A stretch of 64,000 bases of DNA from Dama dama (GCF_033118175.1 NC_083694.1:35673608-35737607), one strand, 5' to 3'. Positions 1-11,940 are shown, counted from the stretch's first letter. The notes: generated by a model from the letters alone, not told the origin. Translations and numbers: made by a program.

Positions 1-944
1 ACAGAATTTAGCACCACAAACCAACTTTTCAACAAACGCTAAAGGAAATTCTCTAATGGAAAAGAAAAGGACACAAGTGGAAACAAGAAAATGATGAATG
101 GGAATGCTCACCAGTAAAAGTAAACATAGAGTAAACCCACACACAAGTATGACTTCAAACCCAGCAATCATGAAAGTATACATGCAGGATCTTAGAAATG
201 CATTTGGAATTAAGAGACCAGGAGCTTAAAGCAATCTTGTATACATATAGGCTGCTACATCAAAATCCCATAGTAACCACAAGCCAAAAATCTGCAGTAG
301 ATATACACACAAGAAAAGAAAAAGGAATGAATCCAAAACAACATTAAAGATACTTATCAAATCACAAGAGAAAAGAGCAGAAGAGGAGGGGAAGAATAAA
401 GTCTTACCAGAAAAATCCAAAACAATTAACAAAACGGCAATAAGAACACACATGCCAGTAATTACTTTAAATGTAAATAGATTAAATGCTCGAACCAAAG
501 ACATAGACCAGCTGAATGGATACAAAAGTAAGATCCATATATATGGTGTCTAAAGGAGACCCACTCAGATCTTGGGACACATACAGATGTAAGTGACAGA
601 ATGGAAAAGGTATTTTATGCAAAAGGAAATCAAAAGAAAGCTGGAGTAGCAATACATATATTAAACAAAATAGACATAAAATAAACATTGTTACAAGAGA
701 CAAAGAGGGATATTACATAATGACCAAAGGAGCAACCCAAGAAAAAAAATATAACAGTTGTAAATAGATATGCACCCAACATAGAAGCACAGGGATATGT
801 AAGGCAAATATTATTAGACACAAAAAGAGAAATTACTAATAACACAATAATAGTGGGGAACTTTAAATTTCACTTATATTTATGGAAAGACCATTCAGAC
901 AGAAAATCAACATGGAAACACAGGCCTTAACTGAAACATTAGAT

Positions 945-1170
945 TGTGCATGTGTGCTAAATCGCTTTAGTCATGTCTGACTCTTTGTGACCCTATGGAC
1001 TGGAGCCCACCAGGCTCCCCTATTCATGGGATTCTCCAGGCAAGAATACTGGAGTTAGTTGCCTTGATCTCCTCCAGGGGATCTTCCTGACCCAGGTATC
1101 AAACTCACATCCTTTATGTCTCCTGCATTGGCAGGTGGGTTCTTTACCACTAGAGTCATCTGGGAAGCCC
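945..1170 (-). mobile_element. Bov-tA SINE inserted in L1
   Basis: Full-length ruminant SINE on the minus strand, made of a tRNA-Glu-derived head joined to a Bov-A tail. It is flanked by a 13 bp target-site duplication, tgaaacattagat (932-944) and tgaagcattagat (1171-1183), with one mismatch. It interrupts the L1 endonuclease segment. Confidence 0.93.
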
Positions 1171-1399
1171 TGAAGCATTAGATCAGATAGACTTAGTTGA
1201 TATTTATAGAGCACTCCATCTGAAGACAACAGAATACACATTCTTCTCAAGTGCACACAGAACATTCTCTAGGATAGATAGCACACTGGGCCACAAAATG
1301 AGCCTTAAGTTGAAGAAAATTGAAGTCATTATCAAGCATCTTTTCTGACACTATTAGATTAGAAATCAGCTACAAGAAAAAACTGTACAAAACACAAAC

Positions 1400-1636
1400 A
1401 TGTGGAGGCTGAACAATATGCTATTAAACAACCAATGGATCACTGAAGATATCAAAGAGGAAATAAAAAAATACCTAGTGAAAAATGAAAATGAAAACAC
1501 GGTGATCCAAAACCAATGGGACACAGCAGAACCAATTCTAAGAGATAAATTTCTAAGCAATACAATATTACCTAAGGAAACAAGCAAATTCTCAAACAAA
1601 CTAACATTATACCTAAAGCAACTAGAGAAAAAATAA
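1400..1636 (+). pseudogene. L1 ORF2 fragment, endonuclease-to-RT linker
   Basis: An open stretch of 78 codons, beginning MWRLNN, that corresponds to the linker between the endonuclease and RT domains of L1 ORF2p. It is a relic within the decayed L1, ends at a stop, and is continued in other frames downstream. It has no start context or promoter of its own and is not a gene. Confidence 0.8.
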
Positions 1637-1803
1637 ACAAAAGCTGAAGTTAATAGAAGGAGAGAAATCATGAAGATAAGAACAGAAATATATGAAATAG
1701 AAACAAAGAAAATAACAGAAAAGATCAATGAACCTAAAAGCTGGTTTTTGAAAAGATAAACAAAATTGAAAAACCTTTAGCCAGATTCATCAAGAAAAAA
1801 AGG

Positions 1804-2535
1804 ATTTTATCATACATTGACATGAATCAGCCATGGATTTACATGTATATATAAAAAAAAAGAGTCCAAAAGTCTGTTCTGTTCTGTGTCTCTTTTTCTG
1901 TTTTGCATATAGGGTTATCATTACCATCTTTCTAAATTCCATATATATGTGTTAGTATGCTGTATAATGTTCTTTATCTTTCTGGCTTACTTCACTCTGT
2001 ATAATGGGCTCCAGTTTCATCCATCTCATTAGAACTGATTCAAATGAATTCTTTTTAATGACTGAGTAACATTCCATGGTGTATATGTACCACAGCTTCT
2101 TTATCCATTCGTCTGCTGATGGGCATCTAGGTTGCTTCCATGTCCTGGCTATTATAAACAGTGCTGCGATGAACATTGGGGTGCACGTGTCTCTTTCAGA
2201 TCTGGTTTCCTCGGTGTGTATGCCCAGAAGTGGTATTGCTGGGTCATATGGGAGAAGGTGAGGGTGGGATGTTTCGAGAGAACAGCATCGAAACATGTAT
2301 ATTATCTATGGTGAAACAGATCACCAGCCCAGGTTGGATGCATGAGACAAGTGCTTGGGCCTGGTGCACTGGGAAAACCCAGAGGAATCGGGTGGAGAGG
2401 AAGGTGGGAGCGGGGATCGGGATGGGGAATACATGTAACTCCATGGCTGATTCATGTCAATGTATGACGAGACCCACTACAATATTGTAAAGTGATTAGC
2501 CTCCAACTAATGGAAATAAATGAAAAAAAAAAGAA
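1804..2535. mobile_element. Young 5'-truncated L1 insertion with complex inversion
   Basis: Three pieces of one young bovine-type L1 3' end lie between an A-rich target duplication, aagaaaaaaagg (1792-1803) and aagaaaaaagg (2536-2546). About 1804-1848 is an inverted copy of the terminal 3' UTR. About 1860-2253 is inverted ORF2 C-terminus plus the start of the 3' UTR. About 2254-2535 is the 3' UTR forward, ending in an A-rich tail. The inverted part lacks the G-rich middle of the 3' UTR, which is present only in the forward part. The layout resembles twin priming, with an additional internal deletion or template jump. The host L1 reads on correctly across the site. Confidence 0.85.
1952..2253 (-). 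pseudogene. L1 ORF2 C-terminal fragment, inverted
   Basis: The minus strand encodes the last part of L1 ORF2p, with recognisable segments such as YDPAIPLLGIHTEE, ARTWKQPRCPSADEW and MRWMKLEP. The stop is at 1952. Upstream the frame runs into unrelated antisense 3' UTR at the inversion junction near 2253, so it has no real start. Its good match to the expected sequence marks it as much younger than the surrounding L1. Confidence 0.88.
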
Positions 2536-3079
2536 AAGAAAAAAGGGAGAGGGCTCAAATCAATAAAAGAAGAACTGAATAAGGAGAAGTTACAACTGAC
2601 ATCACAAAAATTCAAAGGATAATAAGAGACTACTACAAGCAACTATACACCAATAAAATGGACACTCTAGAAGAAATGGATCAATTCTTAGAAAGATACA
2701 ATCTCCTAAGAGTAATCTAGGAAGAAAGAGAAAATATGAAGAGACCAATCACAAGTACTGAAATTGAAACTGTGATTTAAAAACTCCCAACAAACAAAAG
2801 TTCAGGACCAGGTGGCTTCACAGGGGAGTTCTATCAAGCATTTAGAGAAGAATTAACACCTATTCTTCTGAAACTATTTCAAAAAACTGCAGAGGATGGA
2901 ATACTCCCAAATTCATTCAACGAGGCCACAATGACCCTGATACCAAAACCAGACAAAGATACCACAAAAAAAGAGAATTACAGGCCAACGTCACTGACGA
3001 ACATAAATGCAAAATCATCAACAAAATACTAGCAAACCGAATCCAACAATAGATTAATAGGATCACACACCACGATCAA

Positions 3080-3355
3080 GTGGAATTTATCCCAGGGATG
3101 CAAAGATTTTTCAGTATTTGCATATCAATCAGTGTGATACAGCACATTAATAAACTGAAGAATAAAAACCATATGATTATCTCAGTAGATGCAGAAAAAG
3201 CTTTCAACAAAATTCTACCCTCATTTATGATAAAAAAAAAAATTCTTCAGAAAGTGCTCATAGAGGGAAGCTACCTCAACATAGTAAAAGGCCATATATA
3301 CATACTCAATGGTGAAAAGCTGAAAGAATTTCCTCTGAGATCAGTAACAAGATAA
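3080..3355 (+). pseudogene. L1 ORF2 RT-domain fragment
   Basis: A 91-codon open stretch from the fingers/palm part of the L1 reverse transcriptase. It contains a recognisable relic of the first catalytic motif, DAEKAFNKI, where L1 normally has DAEKAFDKI, so one acidic position is Asn. It ends at a stop near 3353. Frameshifted RT sequence continues downstream, with the YADD region degraded near 3495-3510. It is a dead fragment. Confidence 0.85.
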
Positions 3356-3533
3356 GGATGTCCACTTGGGCCATTTTTATTCAATATAATTTTGGAAGTC
3401 CTAGCCATGACAATCAGAAAAGAAAAAGAAATAAAAGAGATTTAAATTGAAAAAATAAAGAAGCAAAAAAAGAAGCAAACTGTCACTGTTTGTAGAAGAC
3501 ATGATATTATGCATAGAAAATTATAAAGATGCT

Positions 3534-3629
3534 AGTTGTTGTTGTTGCTTAGTCACTAAGTAGTGCCTGACTTTTACAACCCCATGGACTGTAGCCCTCC
3601 AGGCTCCTCTGTCCATGGGATTTCTACTA
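3534..3629 (-). mobile_element. Bov-tA SINE fragment
   Basis: About 95 bp of the 3' half of a Bov-tA SINE on the minus strand (gttgcttagtcactaag through the ctccatgg block). Its tRNA-related half is missing, and some L1 sequence at the junction is also lost, so a clean target duplication cannot be read. Confidence 0.8.
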
Positions 3630-4331
3630 GAAGTTCATCAATGAATTCAGGAAAGTTGCAGGATATAATATTAATACATAGAAATCTGTTGCATTTCTAA
3701 ACAATAACAATGAAAGATCAGAAAGGGAAATTATGAAAACAATCCCATTTGATCATTGCATTAAAAACAATAAAATACCTGGGAATAAACCTACCTAAGT
3801 AGGCAGAAGACCTGTACTACAAAAACTATATAATACTGATGAAATAAATAGAAGACACAAACAGATAAAAAGATATACCATGTTCTAGAACTGAAAGAAT
3901 CACTATTATTAAAATGACTGTACTACCCAAGGCAATGTTCAGATTCAATGCAATCCCTATCAAATTAACAATAGCATTTTTCACAGAACTAGAGCAATTT
4001 TTTTAAATTTGTATGGAAACTCAAAAGACCCTGAATAGCCAAAACAATTTTGAGAAAGAAAAATGGAGGTGAAGGAATCAGTTTTCTGCATCAGACTGTA
4101 TTATAAAGCTACAGTAATCAAAAAGGTAACGTGGCACAAAGGCAGACTTAAAAATCAACAAAACAGGATAGAAAGCCCAGAAATAAACCTACAACCTATC
4201 GTCAATTAATCTATGACAAACAAGGCAAGAATATACAATGGAGAAAAGATGGTCTCTGTAATAAGTGGTTCTGGGAAAACTGGACAGCCACATATAAAAG
4301 AATGAAATTAGAACATTCTATATACCATATA

Positions 4332-4598
4332 GGAGAAGGCACTGGCGACCCACTCCAGCACTCTTGCCTGGAAAATCCCATGGATGGAGGAGCCTGGTAG
4401 GCTGCAGTCCATGGGATCACTAAGAGTCGGACACGACTTCTCTTTCACTTTCACTTTTCACTTTCACACACTGGAGAACGAAATGGCAACCCACTCCAGT
4501 GTTCTTGCCTGGAGACTCCCAGGGACAGAGGAGCCTAGTGGGCTGCCATCTACGGGGTCGCACAGAGTCGGACACGACTGACGTGACTTAGCAGCAGC
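4332..4598 (+). mobile_element. Bov-A2 SINE (Bov-A dimer)
   Basis: Two Bov-A monomers in tandem are joined by a ctttcacttttcactttcac linker and end in a gcagcagc tail. An exact 12 bp target duplication, atataccatata, flanks it at 4320-4331 and 4599-4610. The perfect duplication indicates a fairly recent insertion into the L1. Confidence 0.95.
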
Positions 4599-5238
4599 AT
4601 ATACCATATACAAAAATAAACTCAGAATGGATTAAAGACCTAAATGTAAGACCAGATACTATAAAACTCCTAGAGGAAAACATGGGCAGAAAACTCTTTG
4701 ACCTATCACAGCAATATCTCTTTGTATCCATTTCCTAGAGGAATAAAAATAAAAATATACAAATGGGACCTAATTAAACTTAAAAGCTTTTGCACAGCAA
4801 AGCAAACCATAAACAGAATTAAGAACAACCTAGAGTACAGGAGAAAATATTTTCAAACAATGCAACCAACAAGGGGTTAATCTCCAAAGTATACAAACTG
4901 CTCATAACACCTCAATATTAAAAAACAAACAACCCAATCAAAAAAATGGACAGAACATCTAAATAGACATTTTTCCATGGAAGACATACAGATGGCCAAT
5001 AGGCATGTGAAAAGAGGCTCAAAGTCACTAGTTATTAGAGAAATGCAAATCAAAACTACAATGATGTAGCACCTCATACCAGTCAGAATGGCTGTCATCA
5101 AAATGTCTACAAAAAGTCAATACGGAAAGGGTGTGGAGGAAAAAGAACCCTCCTACACTGTAAATTGGTACCGTCACTATGGAGAACAGGATGGAGGTCC
5201 CTAAAAAGCTAAAAATAGAGCTACCATATGATCCATCA

Positions 5239-5571
5239 AGAGTCCCTTGGACTGCAAGGAGATCAAACCAGTCAATCCTAAATGAAATCAGTCCTGAATA
5301 TTCACTGGAAGGACTGATACTGAAGCTGAAGCTCCAATACTTTGGTCAACTGATGTGAAGAGTCACTCTCTAGAAAATATCCTGATGCTGGGAAAGATTG
5401 AAGGCAAGAGGAGATGGAGTTGACAGAAGACAAGATGGTTGGATGGCATCACCAACTTGATGGACATGAGTTTGAGCAAACTTAGGGAGATAGTGAAGGA
5501 CAGAGAAGCCTGGCGTGCTGCAGTCCAGGGAATCACAAAGAGTCAGATACAACTGAGCGACTGAACAACAA
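5239..5571 (+). mobile_element. BovB LINE, 3'-terminal fragment
   Basis: A 5'-truncated BovB (RTE clade) 3' end of 333 bp ending ctgagcgactgaacaacaa. The target duplication is atgatccatca (5228-5238) and atgatccagca (5572-5582), 10 of 11 identical. L1 sequence resumes directly after it. Confidence 0.9.
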
Positions 5572-5994
5572 ATGATCCAGCAATCTCACTCCCAGTCATA
5601 TATCTGGAGAAAGCCATAATTTGAAAAGATATAAGCACCCCAATGTCCACTGTAGTGCTATTTACAATAGCCAAGACATGGAAGCAACCTAAATGCCCAT
5701 TGACAGATGAATGGATAAACAAAATGTACGTATATACAGTGAAATATTGCTCATCTGTAAAAAAAAAAAAAAAGAAGTGAAATGATGCCGTTTGCAGCAA
5801 CACAATTATCACACTAAATCAAACAAAGACAAGTATCATATGATATCATTTACATGTGGAATCTAAAAAAATGATACAAATGAACTTACTTACAAAACAA
5901 AACAGACTCAGAAAACAAGCCTATGGTTACCAAAGGGGAAAATGGGAAGGAAGGATTAATTAGGAGGTTGGGATTAAGATATTAATACATAACA

Positions 5995-6195
5995 TATTCT
6001 CTCTATCTTTAGTCAAGACCAACTCTTGCGATCCCATGGATTCTTACAGCTCCTCTGTCTGCAGGATTCTCCAGGCAAGAACACTGGAGTGGGTTGCCAT
6101 TTCCTTCTCTAGGGGATCTTCCTGACCCAGGGATTGAACCCAGGTCTCCTGCACTGCAGGCAGATTCTTTACCGACTGAGCTAAGAGGGAAGCTC
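5995..6195 (-). mobile_element. Bov-tA SINE in L1 3' UTR
   Basis: Minus-strand Bov-tA, slightly truncated at its 3' end. An imperfect target duplication, aatacataaca (5984-5994) and aatacatacac (6196-6206), flanks it. Confidence 0.88.
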
Positions 6196-6337
6196 AATAC
6201 ATACACTACTATATATAAAATAGCTAGTCAGCAAGTACCTACTGTATAGCACAGAGAACTCTACTGAATACTCTGTAATAACCTATGTGGGAAAAGAATC
6301 GGAAAAAATATATACATATATGTATACGAATAACTGA

Positions 6338-6551
6338 GGGATTCCCAGGTGCCTCTATGGTAAAGAATCTGCCTGCCAATGCAGGAGACACAGTAGACAG
6401 GGGTTCGATCCCTGGGTTGGGAAGATCCCCTGGAGAAGTAAATGGCAACCCACCCCAGTAATCTTCCCTGGGAAACCCACGGACAGAGGAACCTGGCAGT
6501 CTACAGTTTGAGGGGTCACAAAGAGTCGGACACAACTGATTGAGCACACAC
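6338..6551 (+). mobile_element. Bov-tA SINE in L1 3' UTR
   Basis: Plus-strand Bov-tA starting ggattcccaggtgcctc, with a B-box-like ggttcgatccc in the tRNA-derived head. Target duplication acgaataactga (6326-6337) and acgtataactga (6552-6563), one mismatch. Confidence 0.92.
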
Positions 6552-6640
6552 ACGTATAACTGAATCGCTTCACTGTATACATGAAACTCACACAGCATCG
6601 TTAATCAACTACACTCCAACATAAAATAAAAAGGTTTTAA

Positions 6641-7300
6641 AACTACACCTAAAAAGAAGAATTCAAGACCCTTTGGGGAGAATCTTTTCTTTTAAATAGT
6701 GGTTCTCAAACTGAATCCCAACAGAGTATTGGGCAGAAATGTTCAGCTCCTGTAATAGTGGCTCTGTTCTCACAGTTCACTGATTAAAAAAAAAAAAACG
6801 TGAATAGAATGTCTTCCTTTTTAATTTGCCTTAAGTTTTTGCTTTCTTGGAAAAACAGAAAATACGTGTAAATAACCAAAGGTGCTTAGCATAATACCTT
6901 GTTTTCCTCTGGATAGTGTGTTGTGGCTATGTCTTCACATTACTTACATATAAGAGAGTCATATCTTCTGATAGCAAAAATGTTCATATATGTTTGATGA
7001 AATGAGATAGATCCTTTGTGTGGAGTATTTCCCTGAACAAATCTGAGGATCACTATGCTATCTAAGAATCAGATAGTGGGCTATGAGTTTGCCTCACACC
7101 CACCACTTCCACCATCAAAGAGGTGTTGCTAAGCCCTCAACCAGAGACAGCTCTGTGCCTCATTATGCTAATATGGGCTTGATCCCAGGATTTTTCCATT
7201 AGCAGTAAATTTGCTTCTCCTAATAGCCTGAAACTGTTCCAAAGCTTCACGTGAACACTATCATTCACCATCCTGCTTAATGGTTGTCTAATACAAAGAC
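6641..7300. other. Single-copy-looking DNA
   Basis: No repeat or gene recognised apart from a run of A at about 6786-6798. Open frames are short and lack splice or promoter context. Confidence 0.5.
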
Positions 7301-7512
7301 TGGGCTTCCCTGGTGGCTTACTGGTAAAGAATCCGCCTGCCAATGCAGGAAACGTGAGTTCAGTCCTTGGGTTGGGAAGATCTTCTGTAGAAGGAAATGG
7401 CAACCCACTCCAGTATTCTTGCTTGGGAAATTCCATGGACAGAGGAGCCTGGCAGGCTACAGTCCATGGGGTCCCAAAGAATCGGTCACAACGTCGCAAC
7501 TAAACAACAATG
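7301..7512 (+). mobile_element. Bov-tA SINE
   Basis: Full-length plus-strand Bov-tA, starting gggcttccctggtggc and ending in a caactaaacaacaa tail. Flanks show only a weak possible duplication (aatacaaagac against aatgtaaaaac). Confidence 0.92.
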
Positions 7513-8639
7513 TAAAAACCAGAACCTTTCACCAGTTCTATCACTTCTTGTTTCATTTGGAAAATTATTTCTGACAATGTCTATATATTTGAATTTATTA
7601 CTATGAGCTGAATATTTACTAAAGGCCTCTTTTTTTGTTGCCTTTGCTAAATTAGATACATTGCTGTGTATATACATTCTGAATAACTTCAGCTGATAAA
7701 AAAACATGAAATTTTCTAAAATGAAAATTGAAAAAATGAGCTTGACACACTTTTGCTATGCTATTTAAGTTTCAGGTTAGACACTGGAATAACCCAGCTT
7801 TGAGACATGAACATAAAATAAGCACAGAAAGACTTGAGCTCCATAGAATAAGGGCTGGAAGGTAAGTAGGTTGATGAGTCTGAGCATCAGGGGACCACAT
7901 TCCCACTTTGGTCTTGATGAATCCCCTGGACCCTAGAAAAAAGCTCATGGTCCATAGAACCTGAGTTACATGTATACATATATATATATATAGTCACCTG
8001 TATATACACACCTTGCCCACAGAAGGACAAAGTGGTGGAGGAATACAATAGAAAATGGAAGGGGCCTCAGGAGGCCAGAGTTCTGGACCCAGGTCTGGTA
8101 CAACCAGACAACTCATGCAATCTCCGGACCTCACTTTCTTTACACGTACAATAAGAAATTTGAGCTAGATCTCTTCTATGCCTTTCATTTCTTATATAAA
8201 CCTAATTTCATGAGAATTAATAGTAGACTTCATTGCCAGTTAATTAAATTGTGGTCAACATTTTTTGAGAGAAGACAAAGTGAACTTAATCTCATGAAAA
8301 ATTCTCATCCACTGTTCAAAAAAGGAAAGTAGAAGTTGGCCACAGAACATTGAGTCTCTTCACAGAGCTCACTTATATCTTTGTAAGAGAAAAAAGTTAT
8401 GGATAAAGACAATTTTTGATTGCTATTCCCGAGTCCTAAACAAGTCCAGCTACAGTTTTACTTTTTCTGAAAGTATCTTTCCTCTAACTTGGAAAAGATG
8501 CCTAAAACTCTCACTACATGTTGTTTTTGTGTGTGTGTGTGTACATAAGCATTAACTTCAAAACATCTGGGTTGAAACTGTACAACTTACCCTCTCATAC
8601 AAATAATATGAGGATACACTGAATTGTAAATTGTTTTAG
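7513..8639. other. Mostly single-copy DNA with two microsatellites
   Basis: Contains a TA run (about 7976-7993) and a GT run (about 8529-8543). About 8065-8195 weakly resembles a plus-strand MIR (tctggacccaggtctgg followed by tcactttctttac). Nothing else recognised. Confidence 0.45.
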
Positions 8640-9010
8640 TTTAAAATGCCATCTCATGTCCATTAGTGAGAGAATTAATAAACAGATTTGTAGTTTATCT
8701 TTACAGTGAAATACTACTCAGCAATAAAAAAGAACAAACGTGAATGAATCTTTAAACCAGGCTGAGCGAAAGGACTCAGAAAAAACTCTAGAAAATACAA
8801 ATCTAGTCTTTGTAAAAAAAAATTAGTATAGTGGTTGCCTGAGGTGAGGCGGACAGGGAACAGCTGGGAATGAGCATGAGGCAATTCTCTGAGGTGATGA
8901 AATGTTCTGCATCTTGTTTGGGGTGTTAGTTCCATGTATACCTATACAGACTCATTGAGATGTGCATTTAAAATCTGTGAATTTCACTATTTATAAATTA
9001 CAACAACAAA
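8640..9010 (+). mobile_element. Old L1 (L1M-type) 3' end
   Basis: Diverged L1 ORF2 end and 3' UTR: aaatactactcagcaataaaaaag, then tagtggttgcctgagg and gatgaaatgttctgcatcttg, in the order expected of mammalian-wide old L1 elements. No coding capacity remains. Confidence 0.78.
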
Positions 9011-9160
9011 GTTATTCATACTTTAAAAAAAATGCTATCCCAATAGCCTCAGTGGATACATTCATAGCCATCACTTTAATTCTACCAATAAAATTTTCTT
9101 TTTTGATTTGTCATGTATCTATCTATCCCACTATCCTCTGAATTCAAAAATCAACACATG

Positions 9161-9249
9161 TAAACTCATGACTGATTCATGTCAATGTATGGCAAAAACC
9201 ACTACAATATTGTAAAGTAATTAGCCTCCAATTAAAATAAATAAATTAA
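9161..9249 (+). mobile_element. Very short L1 3'-end insertion
   Basis: Only the last ~70 bp of a bovine-type L1 3' UTR (gactgattcatgtcaatgta ... attagcctccaatta) plus an A-rich tail. Target duplication aaaaatcaacacatg (9146-9160) and aaaaatcaatatgtg (9250-9264), two mismatches. Confidence 0.88.
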
Positions 9250-9426
9250 AAAAATCAATATGTGGAAATTTTACAGTTTTTACAATATTGAGTCCTACCA
9301 TTCAGGACTGGAGGAAATACTTTGAAACACTAACAGATTTTTTTTCTTCCTGTATAATAGGATTCTACAAGTTTATGAATTCTATCATGGATAACCAAAA
9401 TATTTTCTTAAATGTATTTATGGAAG

Positions 9427-9640
9427 TAGCTTCTTTGGTGGCTCAGTGGTAAAGAATCCACCTGCAAGGCAAGAGACATTGGTTCAATCTCAGAGTCAGG
9501 AAGATCCCCTGGAGAAGGAAATGGCAACCCAACTTTAATATTCTTGCCTGGGAGATCCCATGGACAGAGGAGCCTGGAAGTCTATAGTCCATGGGATCTC
9601 AAATATCAAACACAACTTATCGACTAAACAACAAAAATAG
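9427..9640 (+). mobile_element. Bov-tA SINE, diverged
   Basis: Plus-strand Bov-tA (ttctttggtggctcagtgg ... cgactaaacaac). Several substitutions and an A-rich tail suggest an older copy. Target duplication not clear. Confidence 0.88.
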
Positions 9641-11022
9641 CAACAACAGCAATGGAACCAGAATTGAATTTATCCAGAAACAGATCAAGTAACTATCTCT
9701 GTGTTCTAATATCAGGAAATGAGGAAGATACCTTCTTATACTCAGATACCCTCTCTAATCTTCCCTGTTTCCTCAGAGTTATGCTAATAGGTAGTCATAT
9801 TTTTGAGATAATGCATTAATTCTAGAGTTTAAATTAGGACTACTTCTAGGAGAAAAAAAAACACATCAAGCCATTCTTGCTACCTATGTTATTTACAAGT
9901 TCAAATGAGCAGCTACTAAGCAGGAGGGGTCAAGGGACTCGGTCGCGCAAGCTTTAAACTGGGATTATTCAGAAAAGAAAGTTTAGCCTAGACTGGGGAG
10001 TCAGAGTGGGGCCCTGGGCAATAGGGTTAAACCTGACATTTGAGGGTAGGAAACAGGCATGGAAGTTCACGTAGGTGCTGAGGACACTGTAGTGAGGAGG
10101 CTCTGTATCCAGGAAGGACCATCTGCAAGGTTGAAAACATGATACCTAAACTTGCAGCAAGAGTGTGTGGATAGTCAAATAAAACTTTCACTTCTTTGGT
10201 AAGTATTAAAAAGTCTGGGCTACCTCCAAATGCTAAAGTATGATTTGTGTTAGATGTTGGGGGTGCCTAGAGGTTGCAATCTACTTGGCTGAGTATTTCC
10301 CGGTCTGGATGTTATGTCATTTTGATTTTCTGTTGAAGGGCTGTGGGGATTTGGAAAGGGCATACTTAGAGGGTTCAGAGGGACTTTCTGCCAATCTAAT
10401 CAACACAGGCCCTGGCTTTGTTAGCTTGTTTTCAAAATCATAGGCACTGTTGTTCCAAAATTAATATTTTTGAATATTCAACATATCCCTGGGGGAGAGC
10501 AAAGGGCCTCCCCACCTTTATTTCCCCTGCAAAACAAGTCAAGATGAAGTCTTTGCTGATGAAACTCTTGGCTTCCTCTTGTTCAGCTGTACCTCATCCC
10601 TACAGATTTCCCTCTTGGAAATCCCAAAATAGTCACGGAGGCTGGTCTCCAAGGCTTGAGTTGATCTGGCCTGTCTGGCTGCCTTCCAAAAAAGATTTTT
10701 GTGAAAATATTATCTTGTTTTTTTTTCCTCATCAGAGACTTAAAAAAATTATTACCCATGCAACAATGTGTCCTTCCCCTCTTAATCATTCTTTCACAGT
10801 TCTAAAGCCTTTTTACCCCATCAGGGATATATGCTTCCTTCTCTGGGCTTAATAGTTTCTGAGAGAAACTTGTGGAGTAGAGAAGTGTGGAACCTTGATC
10901 ATAAAAGTGTGAAGATATTTGCAGCAATGATAAGAAGATATTGAAACCCTGAAAAAGAACTGTCCTTCTACCCAAAATTCAATTCCCACTTTGCTTCAGT
11001 GGGAACTTGGTTATACTTTACT
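9641..11022. other. Single-copy-looking DNA
   Basis: No repeat recognised. A 144-codon open stretch at 10418-10852 (plus) has no recognisable domain, unconvincing composition and no supporting exon signals, so I do not call it a gene. Confidence 0.45.
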
Positions 11023-11221
11023 TTTTGGTTGTCGTGTCTGACTCTTTGTGACTCCAGGGACTGTAGCCCATTAAGTTTCTCTGTCCATGGGATTTCCCAG
11101 GCAAGAACACTGGAGTGGGTTGCCTTTTCTTTCTCCAGGGGATCTTCCTAACCCAGGGATCAAACCTGTGTCTCCTGCATTGCAGGCAGATTCTTTTATC
11201 ACTGAGCCACCAGGGAAACTC
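11023..11221 (-). mobile_element. Bov-tA SINE
   Basis: Minus-strand Bov-tA running from ggttgtcgtgtctgactc to ccaccagggaaactc. A pure A run follows at about 11239-11256. A weak duplication of actttac is seen on both sides. Confidence 0.88.
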
Positions 11222-11423
11222 ACACTTTACACGCATACAAAAAAAAAAAAAAAAAATGCTGTTGACAAAGTGTGGGATATAGTCAAGAGTCCTATGACCT
11301 GTACCTTAATCATTCTGTCAAATGAAACTTCACCCCCACATACCCTATCACAATACTGTTGTCATGCTAACTAAGAGTAATAAGGGCTTGGTACCTCCCA
11401 GTGTCATTTTCTGATATGTTGGC

Positions 11424-11546
11424 TGTATCCCTTATTAGGCTGTGAGCTCCTTGAGAGGCAGATCTGGGCCTCACTCATCTCTGCATTCCCAGTCCTTTTC
11501 ACAATGTTTGCAATGTAGAAAGTGCTCAACAAATGTTGGATTAGAT
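11424..11546 (+). mobile_element. L2 LINE 3' end
   Basis: Shows the L2 3' signature: ggctgtgagctccttgagaggcag, then ctctgcattcccagt and agtgctcaacaaatgttgga. Mammalian-wide ancient repeat. Confidence 0.8.
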
Positions 11547-11587
11547 CTACAGTCAAAAGACCAAAGACATGATTCTCCTTCATGGCT

Positions 11588-11765
11588 TACTAGCTAAGTG
11601 TTATACAGAAAGTCGGTTAGCCTTTCTGAACCTCTTTTTCAAGAGAAAAAAAATGGAAATGATATTACTAAATGTATGCATGAGCTGTAAGAGGCTTAAA
11701 TGAAATAATTCTATGTGGAAATAATATAATAGTAAAGAGCAGTGCAAATGTTGATTGTCATCAGG
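11588..11765 (+). mobile_element. MIR SINE, diverged
   Basis: Diverged MIR core on the plus strand (gcctttctgaacctct ... aaatggaaatgatatt ... ttaaatgaaataattc). Confidence 0.55.
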
Positions 11766-11844
11766 GGGTTAATTGTTTTCCTTTCCTCCTTCTTGACTAT
11801 CACCCATGGAAGCTAGGGCTCAAGAAAAACAGGGTGCTCTAGTG

Positions 11845-11940
11845 CTGACCACAGTACTACTGGTTGTGTGCACTTAGGCATGTCACTTTTTTAAGCCTCT
11901 TCCTCCTTTTCAGTGAATTGAGGAAATTATATTAGATAGC
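11845..11940 (+). mobile_element. MIR SINE fragment
   Basis: Partial MIR (ctggttgtgtgcacttaggc, then agcctcttcctcc and gaattgaggaaattat). Separate from the MIR at 12680 because each contains the same part of the consensus. Confidence 0.5.

Larger units (their letters stand above)
1..6640 (+). mobile_element. Decayed artiodactyl L1 LINE, from ORF1/ORF2 junction to 3' end
   Basis: The sequence follows the L1 order: end of ORF1 and inter-ORF spacer (1-450), ORF2 start near 451, endonuclease segment (to about 1390), RT (about 2560-3500), C-terminal region (to about 5800), and a 3' UTR ending in an A-rich stretch near 6640. The window cuts off its 5' end. All frames carry many stops and indels, so it is a dead copy. 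Seven younger insertions lie inside it: 945-1170, 1804-2535, 3534-3629, 4332-4598, 5239-5571, 5995-6195 and 6338-6551. Once these are removed, the flanks rejoin as contiguous L1. Confidence 0.92.

Noticed and set aside
10418..10852. A 144-codon plus-strand open frame
   Set aside because: No domain, no exon signals, composition typical of random non-coding sequence; not supported as a gene.
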